This document shows, one piece after another, positions 39,498 to 48,674 of a stretch of DNA of 64,000 nt. The notes under the pieces were generated by a model. That model was given only the letters and a program-made list of their open reading frames with translations, searched no databases and was not told the DNA's origin. Positions within the stretch are counted from its first letter, which is position 1, and each line of letters begins with the position of its first letter. A program made the position numbers and the translations under genes. The DNA lies in contig DASSCU010000015.1 of assembly GCA_035697485.1 (NCBI GenBank), forward strand, positions 124,001 to 188,000, read 5' to 3'. Origin of the DNA: Actinomycetota bacterium (lineage in GTDB: Bacteria; Actinomycetota; UBA4738; HRBIN12).

Positions 39498-39959
39498 TCA
39501 GGCGCCCGCGAGCACGGACTCGGCAGCGCTGCGGCCCCACCACATCGCCTGGGAGAGCGAGCGCAAGAGGATCTCGGCCGACGCCAGGTTCGTCGCCAGC
39601 GGCACCCCATGGATGTCGCATACCTTCAACAGCGCCTGGATGTCGGGCTCGTGGGGGTGTGAGGTCAACGGGTCGCGGAGGAACACCACGGCGTCGACGT
39701 CGCCCGACACGATGCGGGCACCGATCTCGAGGTCGCCGCCCTCGGGTCCGCTGTGGACGCGATCCACCTCGAGGCCGAGGGTCTCGGCGATCTGTCCACC
39801 CGTGTGTCCGGTCGCGATCAGCCGCAGGTTCGCAAGCGTCGAACGGTGGCGAGCCGCGAGCTGGAGCAGGTCGTCCTTCTTCTCGTCGTGCGCGACCAAC
39901 GCCAGCACCGCGCGTTCGGACCGTTCGTCGCCTTGATAGATGCCCATGGAGGAAGTCAT
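39498..39959 (-). CDS. mgsA: Methylglyoxal synthase
   Basis: A 153-residue methylglyoxal synthase that converts dihydroxyacetone phosphate to methylglyoxal and phosphate. It has LVAHDEKKDDLL, LIATGHTGGQIAE, the catalytic-Asp stretch SGPEGGDLEIGARI, FLRDPLTSHPHEPDI and VPLATNLASAE. Length fits the family. It bypasses lower glycolysis when phosphate is low. It is a single gene, convergent with the lipoprotein gene. Confidence 0.95.
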   Translation of the reverse strand: MTSSMGIYQGDERSERAVLALVAHDEKKDDLLQLAARHRSTLANLRLIATGHTGGQIAETLGLEVDRVHSGPEGGDLEIGARIVSGDVDAVVFLRDPLTSHPHEPDIQALLKVCDIHGVPLATNLASAEILLRSLSQAMWWGRSAAESVLAGA

Positions 39960-40040
39960 GCATCGAGGCTACGAGCGGGGTCGTCGCAGCGACAGGCATG
40001 CGACGTAACGGTCGTGTGAAGTCTCGACGCCGTCGGTGCG

Positions 40041-40709
40041 TCACCTGGCGAGCCGACGCGTGAACCAGTCGGAAGCCAGGCGAGCGACCTCATCGAGCGT
40101 GCCGGGTTCCTCGAACAGGTGCGTGGCGCCGGGGATCACGGCGATCTCGACCTCACAGGTCATGCGGGCCGCCGCATCTCGGTTCATGCCGAGCACCTCG
40201 TGGTCGAGGCTCCCCACGATCAACAGGGTCGGCACCTGCACGCGCGGGAGGGCATCGCCGGCGAGGTCGGGCCGTCCACCTCGCGACACGACGGTGCGCA
40301 CCGAGGTGGGGCGCTCTGCCGCCGCGACGAGCGCGGCCGCGGCGCCGGTGCTCGCGCCGAACGTCCCGACCGGCAGACCGGCGGTGTCCGGGCGATCGGC
40401 GATCGCGTCACCGGCGACCAGCAGTCGCTCGGCGAGCAGGGGGATATCGAACCGCAGATGCCCGGTCCGCAGGTCGACGGCTTCCTCGGCGGAGGTCAGC
40501 AGGTCGAAGAGCAACGTCGCGAGCCCATCGACATTGAGCGCCCCGGCCACCATGCGGTTCCTCGGGCTGTGACGGCTGCTGCCGCTGCCGTGGGCGAAGA
40601 GCACGAGGCCGCGAGCGTCGTGGGGCAACCGAAGGTCGCCCTCGATCTCGCCCGAGCCCGCCACCCGGTCCGAGACCCCGACGCGGACCGCCCGCTCGAC
40701 GATGTCCAT
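40041..40709 (-). CDS. Dienelactone hydrolase family alpha/beta hydrolase
   Basis: A 222-residue alpha/beta hydrolase of the type often found beside phosphoribosyltransferases. It has the oxyanion start FAHGSGSSRHSPRN, nucleophile GASTGAAAAL, Asp in VGSLDHEVLG and His in PGATHLFEEPG. These form a full Ser-Asp-His triad. GGGGGAGCG upstream of ATG. The substrate is unknown. Confidence 0.88.
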   Translation of the reverse strand: MDIVERAVRVGVSDRVAGSGEIEGDLRLPHDARGLVLFAHGSGSSRHSPRNRMVAGALNVDGLATLLFDLLTSAEEAVDLRTGHLRFDIPLLAERLLVAGDAIADRPDTAGLPVGTFGASTGAAAALVAAAERPTSVRTVVSRGGRPDLAGDALPRVQVPTLLIVGSLDHEVLGMNRDAAARMTCEVEIAVIPGATHLFEEPGTLDEVARLASDWFTRRLAR

Positions 40710-40778
40710 GGCTGCCTCGCTCCCCCAGCCACGGTAGCCGCCCCGCGCGAGTGTGGAGCCCCTGCGAACGTCCCGGCT

Positions 40779-41357
40779 TCACGAGGACCGGCGCTCGGGA
40801 CGCCAGTCGAGGAACGCGGTGTCGAGGATCTGCACCAGCCGCGCGAACGACCGGTCGACGTCGCGTGGCATGCCGAACCCGCCGACGGCCTCGAGCGAGA
40901 CGAAGCCGTGCAAGGCGGCCCGCAGGGACCGGGTCGCGTCGATCGCATCGTCCCCGCTGAGTCCGTATCGGGCGAGCATCGAGAACACGGTCTGCAGCAG
41001 GTCGCGACTCGCCGCACCCGCGTCGTGATCGTGAGGGTCGACCGCCCGGAGGGTGGACGCGTACCGGCCCGGGTGCGAACGCGCGTACCCGCGGTACGCG
41101 TCGGCGACGGCCCGCAGTCCGTCGACGCCATGCCGTTCGACGGCCGACGCGAGCGCGATGCCGAGCTCGCGCAGCGCCAGCACGGTGAGGTCGCGACGCA
41201 GTTCGCCCAGGCCGTCGACGTGCTTGTAGAGGCTGGGCACCGCGACGCCGAGGCGCGTGGCCACCGCCGCGAGGGTGAGCCGGTCGTACCCGACCTCGTC
41301 CGCGACCCGCGCCGCCTCGGCGACGACGACCTCCCGCGAGAGCCCCGCTCTAGGCAC
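40779..41357 (-). CDS. TetR family transcriptional regulator with WHG domain
   Basis: A 192-residue TetR repressor. Residues 1-50 are the HTH (TLAAVATRLGVAVPSLYKHVDGL). The C-terminal WHG-type ligand domain has ATRSLRAALHGFVSLEAVGGFGM. The GTG start at 41357 overlaps the preceding alpha/beta hydrolase by 8 bases. The operon promoter at 42224-42278 has two GCTAA-N5-TTAGC palindromes, likely its own operators, giving autorepression. Confidence 0.9.
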   Translation of the reverse strand: MPRAGLSREVVVAEAARVADEVGYDRLTLAAVATRLGVAVPSLYKHVDGLGELRRDLTVLALRELGIALASAVERHGVDGLRAVADAYRGYARSHPGRYASTLRAVDPHDHDAGAASRDLLQTVFSMLARYGLSGDDAIDATRSLRAALHGFVSLEAVGGFGMPRDVDRSFARLVQILDTAFLDWRPERRSS

Positions 41358-42183
41358 GCCCGGTCGCCTCGGCCAGGAACGCGACGACCTGCGGTGTGAC
41401 GATCTCCGGGTACTCCGCCTGGGGGTAGTGGCCGGCGTCCGGCACGATCACGACGCGTCCACGCAGGCGATCGGCGATCAGGTGCGCCTCCGCGGCCGGG
41501 TCGGGGAAGTCGGCATCGCGTTCACCCATCACCACGAGCGTCGGGGCCCGCACGTCGCCGAGTCTCGCCTCCGCTGGCGCGTGCGACGTGTGGGTGGTGG
41601 CGACGAACGCCCGCCAATGTCCGGGACGACGGAGGCTCTCGCCGATACGCGCCAGGTGCGCCGGCAGGTCCGCCGGCGGCCGTCCGGGGTGGACCTTCGC
41701 GTAGTACGCGTTCCACACCGTCGGGCCCCAGGGCTTGCGGAGCCCGACGCGGAGGGCCAGCTTCGCCGGGAGCCCGGGCGGGATGTCGCGGACGAACGGG
41801 CCGACGAGCACGAGCCCGCGGACGAGGTCGGGACGCTCGACGGACGCCCACACCGCCGCTCCTGCGGCCATCGAGTTGCCGACGAGGACGGCCGGGCCGC
41901 CGAGGTGCTCGGTCAGCGCCAGCATGTCGCTGCCGGCGGCGACATCGTCGTACGACGAGAACGTGGCGTCGCTGTCTCCGTGGCCGCGCAGGTCCATCGT
42001 CGCGACCCGGTAGCCTGCGTCGACCAGGCCCGGTATCAGGAAGCGGTAGACCGATCGCAGATCGCCGAGCCCGGGCGCGCAGACGACGAGCGGACCCTCG
42101 CCCGTGACGTCGTAGGCGATCCGTCCCTCGGGACGGGCCAGGTACGCGGTGGCTCGGGGGCCATCGGTGGTCGCGCTGCTCAT
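41350..42183 (-). CDS. Alpha/beta hydrolase
   Basis: A 277-residue alpha/beta hydrolase of the haloperoxidase/lipase type. Nucleophile Ser in VLVGNSMAAGAAVW, Asp in VVMGERDADFPDP and His in PDAGHYPQAEYPE. ATG 42183 has GAGGAGGAAG upstream; an earlier in-frame ATG at 42243 lies inside the operator region and is unlikely. It is first in a two-gene operon with the TetR regulator, so its substrate or product is probably the inducer. Confidence 0.88.
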   Translation of the reverse strand: MSSATTDGPRATAYLARPEGRIAYDVTGEGPLVVCAPGLGDLRSVYRFLIPGLVDAGYRVATMDLRGHGDSDATFSSYDDVAAGSDMLALTEHLGGPAVLVGNSMAAGAAVWASVERPDLVRGLVLVGPFVRDIPPGLPAKLALRVGLRKPWGPTVWNAYYAKVHPGRPPADLPAHLARIGESLRRPGHWRAFVATTHTSHAPAEARLGDVRAPTLVVMGERDADFPDPAAEAHLIADRLRGRVVIVPDAGHYPQAEYPEIVTPQVVAFLAEATGRA

Positions 42184-42223
42184 GATGGCTTCCTCCTCGT
42201 GGCGTTGACCGTGCTCGGCTTTG

Positions 42224-42238
42224 GCTAACGTCATTAGC
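42224..42238. promoter_or_regulatory. TetR operator 1
   Basis: GCTAA-CGTCA-TTAGC inverted repeat upstream of the hydrolase-TetR operon. Its centre is 32 bp from that of operator 2, about three helical turns. Confidence 0.75.
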
Positions 42239-42255
42239 TTCATGGATGCAGTGTG

Positions 42256-42270
42256 GCTAAGGTCATTAGC
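42256..42270. promoter_or_regulatory. TetR operator 2 within the promoter spacer
   Basis: GCTAA-GGTCA-TTAGC inverted repeat. It fills the space between the leftward -35 TTGACA (42278-42273) and a weak -10 CACACT 17 nt further on. Confidence 0.75.
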
Positions 42271-42272
42271 TT

Positions 42273-42278
42273 TGTCAA
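42273..42278 (-). promoter_or_regulatory. -35 box TTGACA of the hydrolase-TetR operon
   Basis: A perfect TTGACA on the minus strand directly beside operator 2, so a bound repressor would block polymerase. Confidence 0.55.
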
Positions 42279-42306
42279 GCGACCCGACGGATGGGGAGGA
42301 GCGGAC

Positions 42307-43281
42307 TCAGCGGCCGGTGACGAGCAGGAGCTTGCCCGAGGTGGTGCCGCTCGCCAGCGCACGGTGCGCGTCGGCGGCGCGTTCCAGGGGGAACCGCTCG
42401 TGCACGCGCACGTCGAGTTCGCCGCTCGTCATCATCGAGAACACTGCGCCGGCCCGTTCCAGGAGCTCGTCGCGGGTCGCGGTGTAGTCGGCGAGGCCGG
42501 GACGGGTGAGGAAGACCGAGCCGGGGGGTTGCAGTCGGCGGAGGTCGAACGGCGGCACGGGCCCGCTCGATTGGCCGAACACCACGAGGGTGCCGCGCCG
42601 GGCGAGCGAGACGAGGCTGTCCTCGAACGTGTCCTTGCCGATCGAGTCGAAGACGACCCGGGCACCGATCCCCGCACCCTGGGCCCGAACGACCTCGCCG
42701 AGGTCCCGCGTGCCCCTGACCACGACGTCGGATGCCCCCGCGCCCGCGGCGAGTTCCGCCTTGGCCTCGGTCGACGTCGTGCCGACCACGCGCAGCCCCC
42801 TCGCCGATGCCATCTGGGTGAGCAGCAACCCCACGCCACCGGCCGCCGAGTGGACCACGACGACGTCACCCGCCTCGAGAGGCGCGATCGACTCGACCAG
42901 GAAATGCGCCGTCATGCCCTGCAGCAGCACGGTCGCCGCGCTCTCCGTCGAGATTCCCTCGGGAACCGGCACGAGACGGCCCGCGGGAACGACGGCCGCG
43001 TCCGCGTAGGCGCCGGGCACCATCGCGAACGCCACGCGGTCGCCGACTGCCACGTCCTGGACCCCAGGGCCGACCTCGAGCACCTCGCCGGCTCCCTCGG
43101 TACCGGGGGTGTACGGCAGCGGCACCGAATACGCGCCCGAGCGCTGCTGGACGTCGATCATGTTCACGCCCGCGGCGTCGAGACCGACCAGGGCCTCGCC
43201 CTCGGCCGGTTCCGGTCGTTCGACGTCCTCCATGACCATGACGTCCGGATCGCCCTGCTCGTGGATGCGGATCGCGCGCAT
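42307..43281 (-). CDS. Zinc-independent quinone oxidoreductase (MDR family)
   Basis: A 324-residue NADPH:quinone oxidoreductase-type MDR protein. It starts MRAIRIHEQGDPDVM, has TPGTEGAGEV, and the NADP-binding VHSAAGGVGLLLTQMA near residue 143. It lacks the structural-zinc cysteines. GGGGGAG precedes ATG 43281. It is read toward the TetR operon, but that operon has its own promoter, and a role in the same stress response is possible. Confidence 0.9.
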   Translation of the reverse strand: MRAIRIHEQGDPDVMVMEDVERPEPAEGEALVGLDAAGVNMIDVQQRSGAYSVPLPYTPGTEGAGEVLEVGPGVQDVAVGDRVAFAMVPGAYADAAVVPAGRLVPVPEGISTESAATVLLQGMTAHFLVESIAPLEAGDVVVVHSAAGGVGLLLTQMASARGLRVVGTTSTEAKAELAAGAGASDVVVRGTRDLGEVVRAQGAGIGARVVFDSIGKDTFEDSLVSLARRGTLVVFGQSSGPVPPFDLRRLQPPGSVFLTRPGLADYTATRDELLERAGAVFSMMTSGELDVRVHERFPLERAADAHRALASGTTSGKLLLVTGR

Positions 43282-43530
43282 CTGCTCCCCCTCTTGATCG
43301 CTCCCCCGCAGGGTACGCAACCGGCAGGTCGCCCGGAGCGAGCGTCCGGCGGCGTGTGCGAACAGCGCGTTTGACGCCGATCGAACGCTCAGTCACCGTC
43401 GAGTGGGGCGGGGGCCATCTTCCAGCTCGGCAGGGTCCGTGCCGCGCGGCGCCCCCGTGTGACCGGCATCGCGGCGGCCGGCTCGTGCCGTTCGTGCCCC
43501 CGCCCCGCCACCGTCCGTGCAGGTCGGCGC

Positions 43531-45171
43531 TCAGCGCCGGCGGCGGATTCTTGCCCCACGTCGCCGGTGATCCGCTCGGGCCGCGCGGTATGCCTGCCAG
43601 CCCGGAACCCCGTTGACGCCTCCCCCAGCATGGGTGGCAGACGAGCCGTGGTAGAGACCGGCGATCGGGGTGCGGTAATCGGCGTATCCGGGCGACGGTC
43701 GCATGTGGAAGAGCTGATCGACCGTCAGCTCCCCATGGAAGATGTTCCCGCCGACCAGCCCGAGCTCCTGCTCCATGTCGAAGGGACCGATCACCTGGCG
43801 ATCGATCACCGCATCGCGGAAGTTCGGCGCCAGTTCCGTGTAGCCATCGATCGCCCGATCGGCAAACGCCTCGAGCTCGTCGCGGTGCGGCTCCGCGTTC
43901 CACTCGTGGGGCACCCACTGGCTGAACATCGAGAAGACCTGCACGCCCTCCGGCGCGAGGTCGGTGTCGATCGTCGTGGGGATCGCTCCATCGACGAAGG
44001 GCGCGGTCGCCGCCCGATGCTCCAGGTGGGCGTCCTGGAACGCGCGCTCCGCGTACTCGCGCGAGAGGCAGAGCTCGACCGAGCCCGTGTGGTGATCCTG
44101 GAGGTCGGTGCCGGGGTCGGCGCTGAAGTCGGGGAGCTCACTCATCGCCAGGTTGATCTTCACGACGCCCGATCGCGATTTCCACGACTCGATATCGAAG
44201 ACGAAATCCTCGGGAAGCTGGGCCCGTTCGATCAACTCGAGGAACGCGATCTTCGGATGGATACAGCTCACGACGATCGGCGCGCGGAGCTCCTCCCCCG
44301 ACTCCAGCGCCACCCCGACCGCCCGACCGTCCTCCACGAGGATCCGCCGGACTCGCGCCTCGGTCCTGATCTCGCAGCCGTAGGACGTCGCGGCGTCGCG
44401 CATCGCGTCGGCCACCGAGCCCATGCCGCCGCGGGGGAAGCCCCAGTTGACGGTGTGACTCTCCCCGCCGCCGACGCCGCCGATCGCGTGGTGCAGCAGC
44501 ACGTAGGCGGTGCCCGGCTCGTCGGGCCCGGACCACTGTCCGATCAGGCCGTCGACCATCATGATCGTCTTCATCTGCTCGGACTCGAACCATCGATCCA
44601 GCAACTCGGAGAGGCTCATCGTGAACAGGCGCGTCGCGTCGGCGATGCCACGGGTTCCGAGCTGACGCATCGTCCACCCAGCCTTCGACTGGGCCAGGAG
44701 GTCGCCGAACGACATCGACCCCACGTTGGGCGGCACCCGATGCAGCAGCGGCCCGACCACCTCGGTGATGCCGTGTATCCACGCTTCGTACTCGGGGAGC
44801 GTCTCGGCGTCCTTGACGGAGAAGCGAGCGACCGAGGCGTACGTCTTCTCGGCATCGTCGCCGTAGATGCTGATGGAACGTCCGTCGGGGAAGGCCTGGT
44901 AGTACGGCCCGAACGGTGTCACGTGGTAGCCGTGCCGCGTGAGCCCGAGCTCCTCGATGATGAACGCCGGCATCAGCGACATCACGTACGAGTAGGTCGA
45001 GACGCTGATCTCGGGGTGGTTGGGGAACGGCGCGCTCGTGTCGACCGCACCGCCGACCTTCGAGCGCGCTTCCAACACGACGGTCTGAGCACCCGCCTTC
45101 GCGAGGTAGGCACCCGCCACGAGCCCGTTGTGCCCGCCGCCGACGACGATCGCGTGGTATGAACCGGCCAT
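43531..45171 (-). CDS. FAD-dependent phytoene desaturase-like oxidoreductase (PYROXD2 type)
   Basis: A 546-residue FAD enzyme. The N-terminal dinucleotide-binding fold reads AIVVGGGHNGLVAGAYLAKAG, and the C-terminus has GLYHGSSATHAGGGVNGVPGWQAYR, as in the PYROXD2/carotenoid-desaturase group. The last residues are basic (RRRGARIRRRR). It starts on the stop codon of the upstream amidohydrolase (TGATG) and is the last gene of the RpiR-GS-amidohydrolase-FAD operon. It might oxidise an amine or unsaturated intermediate of the same pathway. The 249-nt gap downstream to 43281 shows no gene. Confidence 0.88.
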   Translation of the reverse strand: MAGSYHAIVVGGGHNGLVAGAYLAKAGAQTVVLEARSKVGGAVDTSAPFPNHPEISVSTYSYVMSLMPAFIIEELGLTRHGYHVTPFGPYYQAFPDGRSISIYGDDAEKTYASVARFSVKDAETLPEYEAWIHGITEVVGPLLHRVPPNVGSMSFGDLLAQSKAGWTMRQLGTRGIADATRLFTMSLSELLDRWFESEQMKTIMMVDGLIGQWSGPDEPGTAYVLLHHAIGGVGGGESHTVNWGFPRGGMGSVADAMRDAATSYGCEIRTEARVRRILVEDGRAVGVALESGEELRAPIVVSCIHPKIAFLELIERAQLPEDFVFDIESWKSRSGVVKINLAMSELPDFSADPGTDLQDHHTGSVELCLSREYAERAFQDAHLEHRAATAPFVDGAIPTTIDTDLAPEGVQVFSMFSQWVPHEWNAEPHRDELEAFADRAIDGYTELAPNFRDAVIDRQVIGPFDMEQELGLVGGNIFHGELTVDQLFHMRPSPGYADYRTPIAGLYHGSSATHAGGGVNGVPGWQAYRAARADHRRRGARIRRRR

Positions 45172-46343
45172 CAGATGCCGTGCAACGTCCGCACGTTGCC
45201 CGCGAGCACGCCCCGGCCGATCGACTCAGCGTCGTCGACGGAGAGGAAGTCACGATCGACGAACGAGCCGAGCACGCGCTCGAGCGCTTCCCTCACCAGG
45301 CGTGCGGAGACCGGAAACATCTCGGGTTCCGACGACTCGTCGCACCCGTGCACGACCTTCGCCGCCGGCACCGAGCCGAGGATCATCTCGAGGGACCAGT
45401 CGATCTGGCCCCACCCCCACGGCACCAGCTCTGAGAGGTCCATGTAGACGTTCGGCAGCACGGTGGGGATATAGGTCGCCTCGGCGACCCAGGGCCAGCC
45501 GGAATGGATCATCAGGATCGGCTGGTCCTGGTGCTCGACGAAGAAGGAGAACGCATCCTGTGGCTTCGCGTGCGTGAGGTTCACGTCGGGATCACCCGCC
45601 CCCACGTGGACGTGGAACACGCGGTCACGCTCCTTCGCGATCACGAACGCCCGCCGGAGCAGGAAGTCGCGAACCGCCTTGGCGTTGTCCCGGGTCTCAC
45701 GCCAGCCGTCGGCGCGCCAGCGTTCGTATGCCGCTCCTGCATCGCCCGTTGACGGGTCGGTGATGTCCAGGCCGGTGCGGTAGGCGATGATCGTCTTGAA
45801 TCCGATCAAGCGCGAATCGTCCGCCGCGATGTTCGCGATCTCCTCGAAGCGCTGCACCGTTCCGTCGAACGAACCCTCCTCCCTGGCTTCGACGATCCAG
45901 GGCTCGATTCGGCCCACGCGGTGCACCGGCACGCCGCCGAGCGCCGACTCGAACTCCTCGCGCGTGATCGTCGGCTGTGGATATCCTTCGTCCGCGACCA
46001 CTGCGACGATGTCCTCGGACTCCAGCAACCCGCGCACGTAGCCAGGCGGATCTGCGCGAAGTGCTGCGTCGCGTGCGGCAACGACCGCCTCCTTCGTGGG
46101 CTCGCAGCCGAGGTGCCTCGCGATCCACCGGCGAAGCGCCAACCCGAACATCGTTGAGTCGGTCATCTCCTCCACGAACGCCGCCGCCTCGAGGTTCGCG
46201 TGGTTCGAAGAGAGCAGAGCGGTACCGAGGAACATGCACCGCGTCTCGAAGGTCCTGGGCTCACGGTCGAGCAGGTCCTGGCTCCGGAACGGATGGCAGT
46301 GCGCGTCGATCACGTCGGCGCCGGCGAGGTCCACTCGTGCCAT
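45171..46343 (-). CDS. Amidohydrolase matching the FluG N-terminal half
   Basis: A 390-residue TIM-barrel amidohydrolase. Metal ligands are in VIDAHCHPF, FHVHVGAGD, MIHSGWPWV and HGCDESSEPEM. The order and the WGWGQIDWSLEMILG region resemble the amidohydrolase half of fungal FluG, whose other half is a glutamine synthetase, encoded separately just upstream here. Start chosen at ATG 46343 (GGAAGTGAG 8 nt upstream); a GTG at 46355 is possible. It probably hydrolyses the gamma-glutamyl product made by its partner. Confidence 0.85.
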   Translation of the reverse strand: MARVDLAGADVIDAHCHPFRSQDLLDREPRTFETRCMFLGTALLSSNHANLEAAAFVEEMTDSTMFGLALRRWIARHLGCEPTKEAVVAARDAALRADPPGYVRGLLESEDIVAVVADEGYPQPTITREEFESALGGVPVHRVGRIEPWIVEAREEGSFDGTVQRFEEIANIAADDSRLIGFKTIIAYRTGLDITDPSTGDAGAAYERWRADGWRETRDNAKAVRDFLLRRAFVIAKERDRVFHVHVGAGDPDVNLTHAKPQDAFSFFVEHQDQPILMIHSGWPWVAEATYIPTVLPNVYMDLSELVPWGWGQIDWSLEMILGSVPAAKVVHGCDESSEPEMFPVSARLVREALERVLGSFVDRDFLSVDDAESIGRGVLAGNVRTLHGI

Positions 46344-46376
46344 GATCGCGCTCACTTCCTGGGACCGGGGTCCCGC

Positions 46377-47756
46377 TCAGAACCGCCAACGCAGGCGGCG
46401 GATCAGCTCGTCGTCGTCGAACCCTGCGTACTGCTCGACCTCCCCACGCCGGGTCGCGAGGAACGTCTCGAACAGGAAGTCCCCCATCGCCTCGCGCAGC
46501 ACCGACGAACCGGCGAGCTCCGCCGCGGCCTCCGACAGCGAGGCCGGGAGTTGTCGAACCCCTCGTTCCGCCTTGACCTGGTCGGGGAGCCCGTCGGGGT
46601 CTTCCTCGGTCGATGGCGGCAGGCGATCACCCTCATCGAGCCCGTGCATGGCCGCCGCGAGGAGCGCACCGACCGCCAGGTACGGGTTGGCGGTGCCGTC
46701 GACCGGTTTGACCTCGACGTTCGCCGCCCCCGCGGTCGCCTCGGTCGTACCGGCGATGAACCGCAGGGCGGCCTCTCGGTTCTCCGTGCCCCAGCATTGC
46801 ATCGCTCCCGACCAATGGTGAGGCTGCAGCCGCTGGTAGCCGAGGCAGGTCGGCACGGTCACGGCGACGAGCGCCGGCAGCGCATGCAGGATCCCTGCCA
46901 CGAAAGCCTCGCCTCGCCCGTGCATGCCCGCCGGACCTTCGCCGCCCGAGAGCAGGTTGCGATCACCCTTCCAGAGGCTGAGGTGCACATGGGCGCCGTT
47001 GCCCGTGTCCGGGCCGACCTGGGGGGCGAAGGACGTCTCGAGACCGTGCCTCCGGGCAACGGCGCGGACGGTCTGGCGAACCACCATCGCGGCATCGGCC
47101 GCGGCCACGGGGTCGCGCGGAGCGATCGACAACTCGAACTGGCCGTCGGCGTACTCGGGGTGCAGTTGCTGCAGCCCGAGCCGCTGCGCCTCCATCGTGG
47201 TCACCAGGTCGAGCGCGAAGTCGTGGTTGCGGATGAGCGCGATGTCGCTGTAGCCGGGTCCGTCATGGGCGGGAACGAAGTCTCCGCCATCACCTCGCGT
47301 CCCGACCGAGAACTCGAACTCGAAGACCGCGTCGACCGAGAGCCCCCGCTGGGTGAGGGCGTCCGCCATGCGCCGCGCAAACGCCCGGGGGCATCCGGGA
47401 TAGGGCTCGCCCTCTTGCGTGTACTGATCGACCGGCGCCCACGCCCACCCGGGCAAGGCGGCGAGCGGCACGGTGGCGGCCGGGTCGGGTCGCAGCCGAA
47501 GGTCACCGCTCGGCCCGTCGATGTAGCCGGATAGCAGTGCGAACTGATCGTTCGACATCGCCACGTTGAACAACGTCGACAGCCCGGCGCCCGAGGTGGC
47601 GACGTCAACGAAACGGGCGATCGGCACGGTCTTCGCGCGCACGATCATCGATGGGTCGACGAACCCGAGCACGACCGCGGCGACCCCGGCTTCCTCGAGC
47701 CGAGCCTGAACGCTTGCGGCGTCGGTCGGGTGGCGGGGGTCGGTCGTCCGGTTCAC
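46377..47756 (-). CDS. Glutamine synthetase family protein (FluG C-half / gamma-glutamyl ligase type)
   Basis: A 459-residue GS-I-like ligase. It has the ATP/metal residues in VFEFEFSVG, NGAHVHLSLWKG near residue 260, ENREAALRFI and the NVEVKPVDGTANPYLAVGALLA signature. The adenylylation region of housekeeping GlnA is absent, favouring a gamma-glutamylamide or polyamine ligase. The GTG start overlaps the RpiR stop by GTGA. With the amidohydrolase it makes a split FluG-like pair. Exact amine unknown. Confidence 0.88.
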   Translation of the reverse strand: MNRTTDPRHPTDAASVQARLEEAGVAAVVLGFVDPSMIVRAKTVPIARFVDVATSGAGLSTLFNVAMSNDQFALLSGYIDGPSGDLRLRPDPAATVPLAALPGWAWAPVDQYTQEGEPYPGCPRAFARRMADALTQRGLSVDAVFEFEFSVGTRGDGGDFVPAHDGPGYSDIALIRNHDFALDLVTTMEAQRLGLQQLHPEYADGQFELSIAPRDPVAAADAAMVVRQTVRAVARRHGLETSFAPQVGPDTGNGAHVHLSLWKGDRNLLSGGEGPAGMHGRGEAFVAGILHALPALVAVTVPTCLGYQRLQPHHWSGAMQCWGTENREAALRFIAGTTEATAGAANVEVKPVDGTANPYLAVGALLAAAMHGLDEGDRLPPSTEEDPDGLPDQVKAERGVRQLPASLSEAAAELAGSSVLREAMGDFLFETFLATRRGEVEQYAGFDDDELIRRLRWRF

Positions 47757-48592
47757 CCCGTCTTCACGCTTCCTCCCTCGGCGGCCATGGGATCGTCCAC
47801 CCGCCCGTGGGCGGCCTCGAGCTCCGCAACCCGCGCCTGCCCTTCATCGCCGAGCGCAACCACGACCTTGGCCGCGATCAATTCGGTGAGTGCGAACGCC
47901 CCCAACAAGGAATCGAACGGCGAGGCGGAATCGGCATGCGAGATCAGCACATGACGAGCCGCCTCGACCGCCGGCGAGAGCCACGGGTCGGTAAAGACGA
48001 TGACGACAGCTCCCCGCTCGGCCGCGATCGTGCCCGAGGCGATCGTGTCGCGCTGATACCTTCGGTAGTCGAAGAGGCAGAGCACATCGCGGCGTGAGAG
48101 CTCCATGCTGTCGAGTACCCGGCGGTCCGGTTCCTCTCCCACCATCGAGCAGCCAGGCCGGAGCATGCGAAGCTGCAGGCACAGGTAGCTCGCCACGAGC
48201 TGACTGAACCTGCCGCCGACGAACCAGAGGCGACGCTTCCGATCGCTCAGCAACGCGACGACGTGGGCGAGGTCCTCCTCGAGCGAGGTCGAGGTCAGCG
48301 TGGCGTCGAGCGCGTGGGTGAAGGCGTGTTGGGTTCGGCGGAGGACCTCGTCGTCCTGGGTACCCCCCCGGGTCTCGTACAGGGAGGACAGACCCTCCGT
48401 ACGCGCCTGCACCTCCTTGCGGAGCGATCGTTGGAAGTCCGGATACCCCTCGAACCCGATCTTCCGGACGAAACGAAGCACGGTCGGCCCGGTGACGCCC
48501 GCGCCTTCGGCAAGCTGCGGCAGGCTCTCCAAGCCCGCTGTCGGGTACGTCGCCAAGAGCGTGCGCGCGACGCGACGCTCGGCCGGCGTCAT
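47753..48592 (-). CDS. MurR/RpiR family transcriptional regulator
   Basis: A 279-residue regulator with an N-terminal HTH (LPQLAEGAGVTGPTVLRFVRKIGFEGYPDF) and a C-terminal SIS domain (LWFVGGRFSQLVASYLCLQL). Typical RpiR proteins have about 20 more residues at the N-terminus; the matching EVRERLGE codons exist upstream in frame but with no ATG, GTG or TTG, so ATG 48592 is used. It heads the GS operon and faces the ABC importer, and likely controls both through the region 48675-48740. Confidence 0.87.
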   Translation of the reverse strand: MTPAERRVARTLLATYPTAGLESLPQLAEGAGVTGPTVLRFVRKIGFEGYPDFQRSLRKEVQARTEGLSSLYETRGGTQDDEVLRRTQHAFTHALDATLTSTSLEEDLAHVVALLSDRKRRLWFVGGRFSQLVASYLCLQLRMLRPGCSMVGEEPDRRVLDSMELSRRDVLCLFDYRRYQRDTIASGTIAAERGAVVIVFTDPWLSPAVEAARHVLISHADSASPFDSLLGAFALTELIAAKVVVALGDEGQARVAELEAAHGRVDDPMAAEGGSVKTG

Positions 48593-48674
48593 CTCACCGA
48601 GGCGCTCGCGGACCTCCTCGCCGATCGTCTCGCTGGTGTGCGTGGCCCCTCCCCTCGAGGGTCAGGATTCTTAC

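Noticed and set aside
43282-43530. 249-nt gap after the FAD gene examined for tRNA or small gene
   Set aside because: No tRNA cloverleaf, CCA end or plausible ORF with ribosome site was seen.
43459-45162. Long open frame opposite the FAD oxidoreductase gene
   Set aside because: It is the complement of a well-conserved gene, rich in Arg and His with no family motif; typical of shadows in high-G+C DNA.
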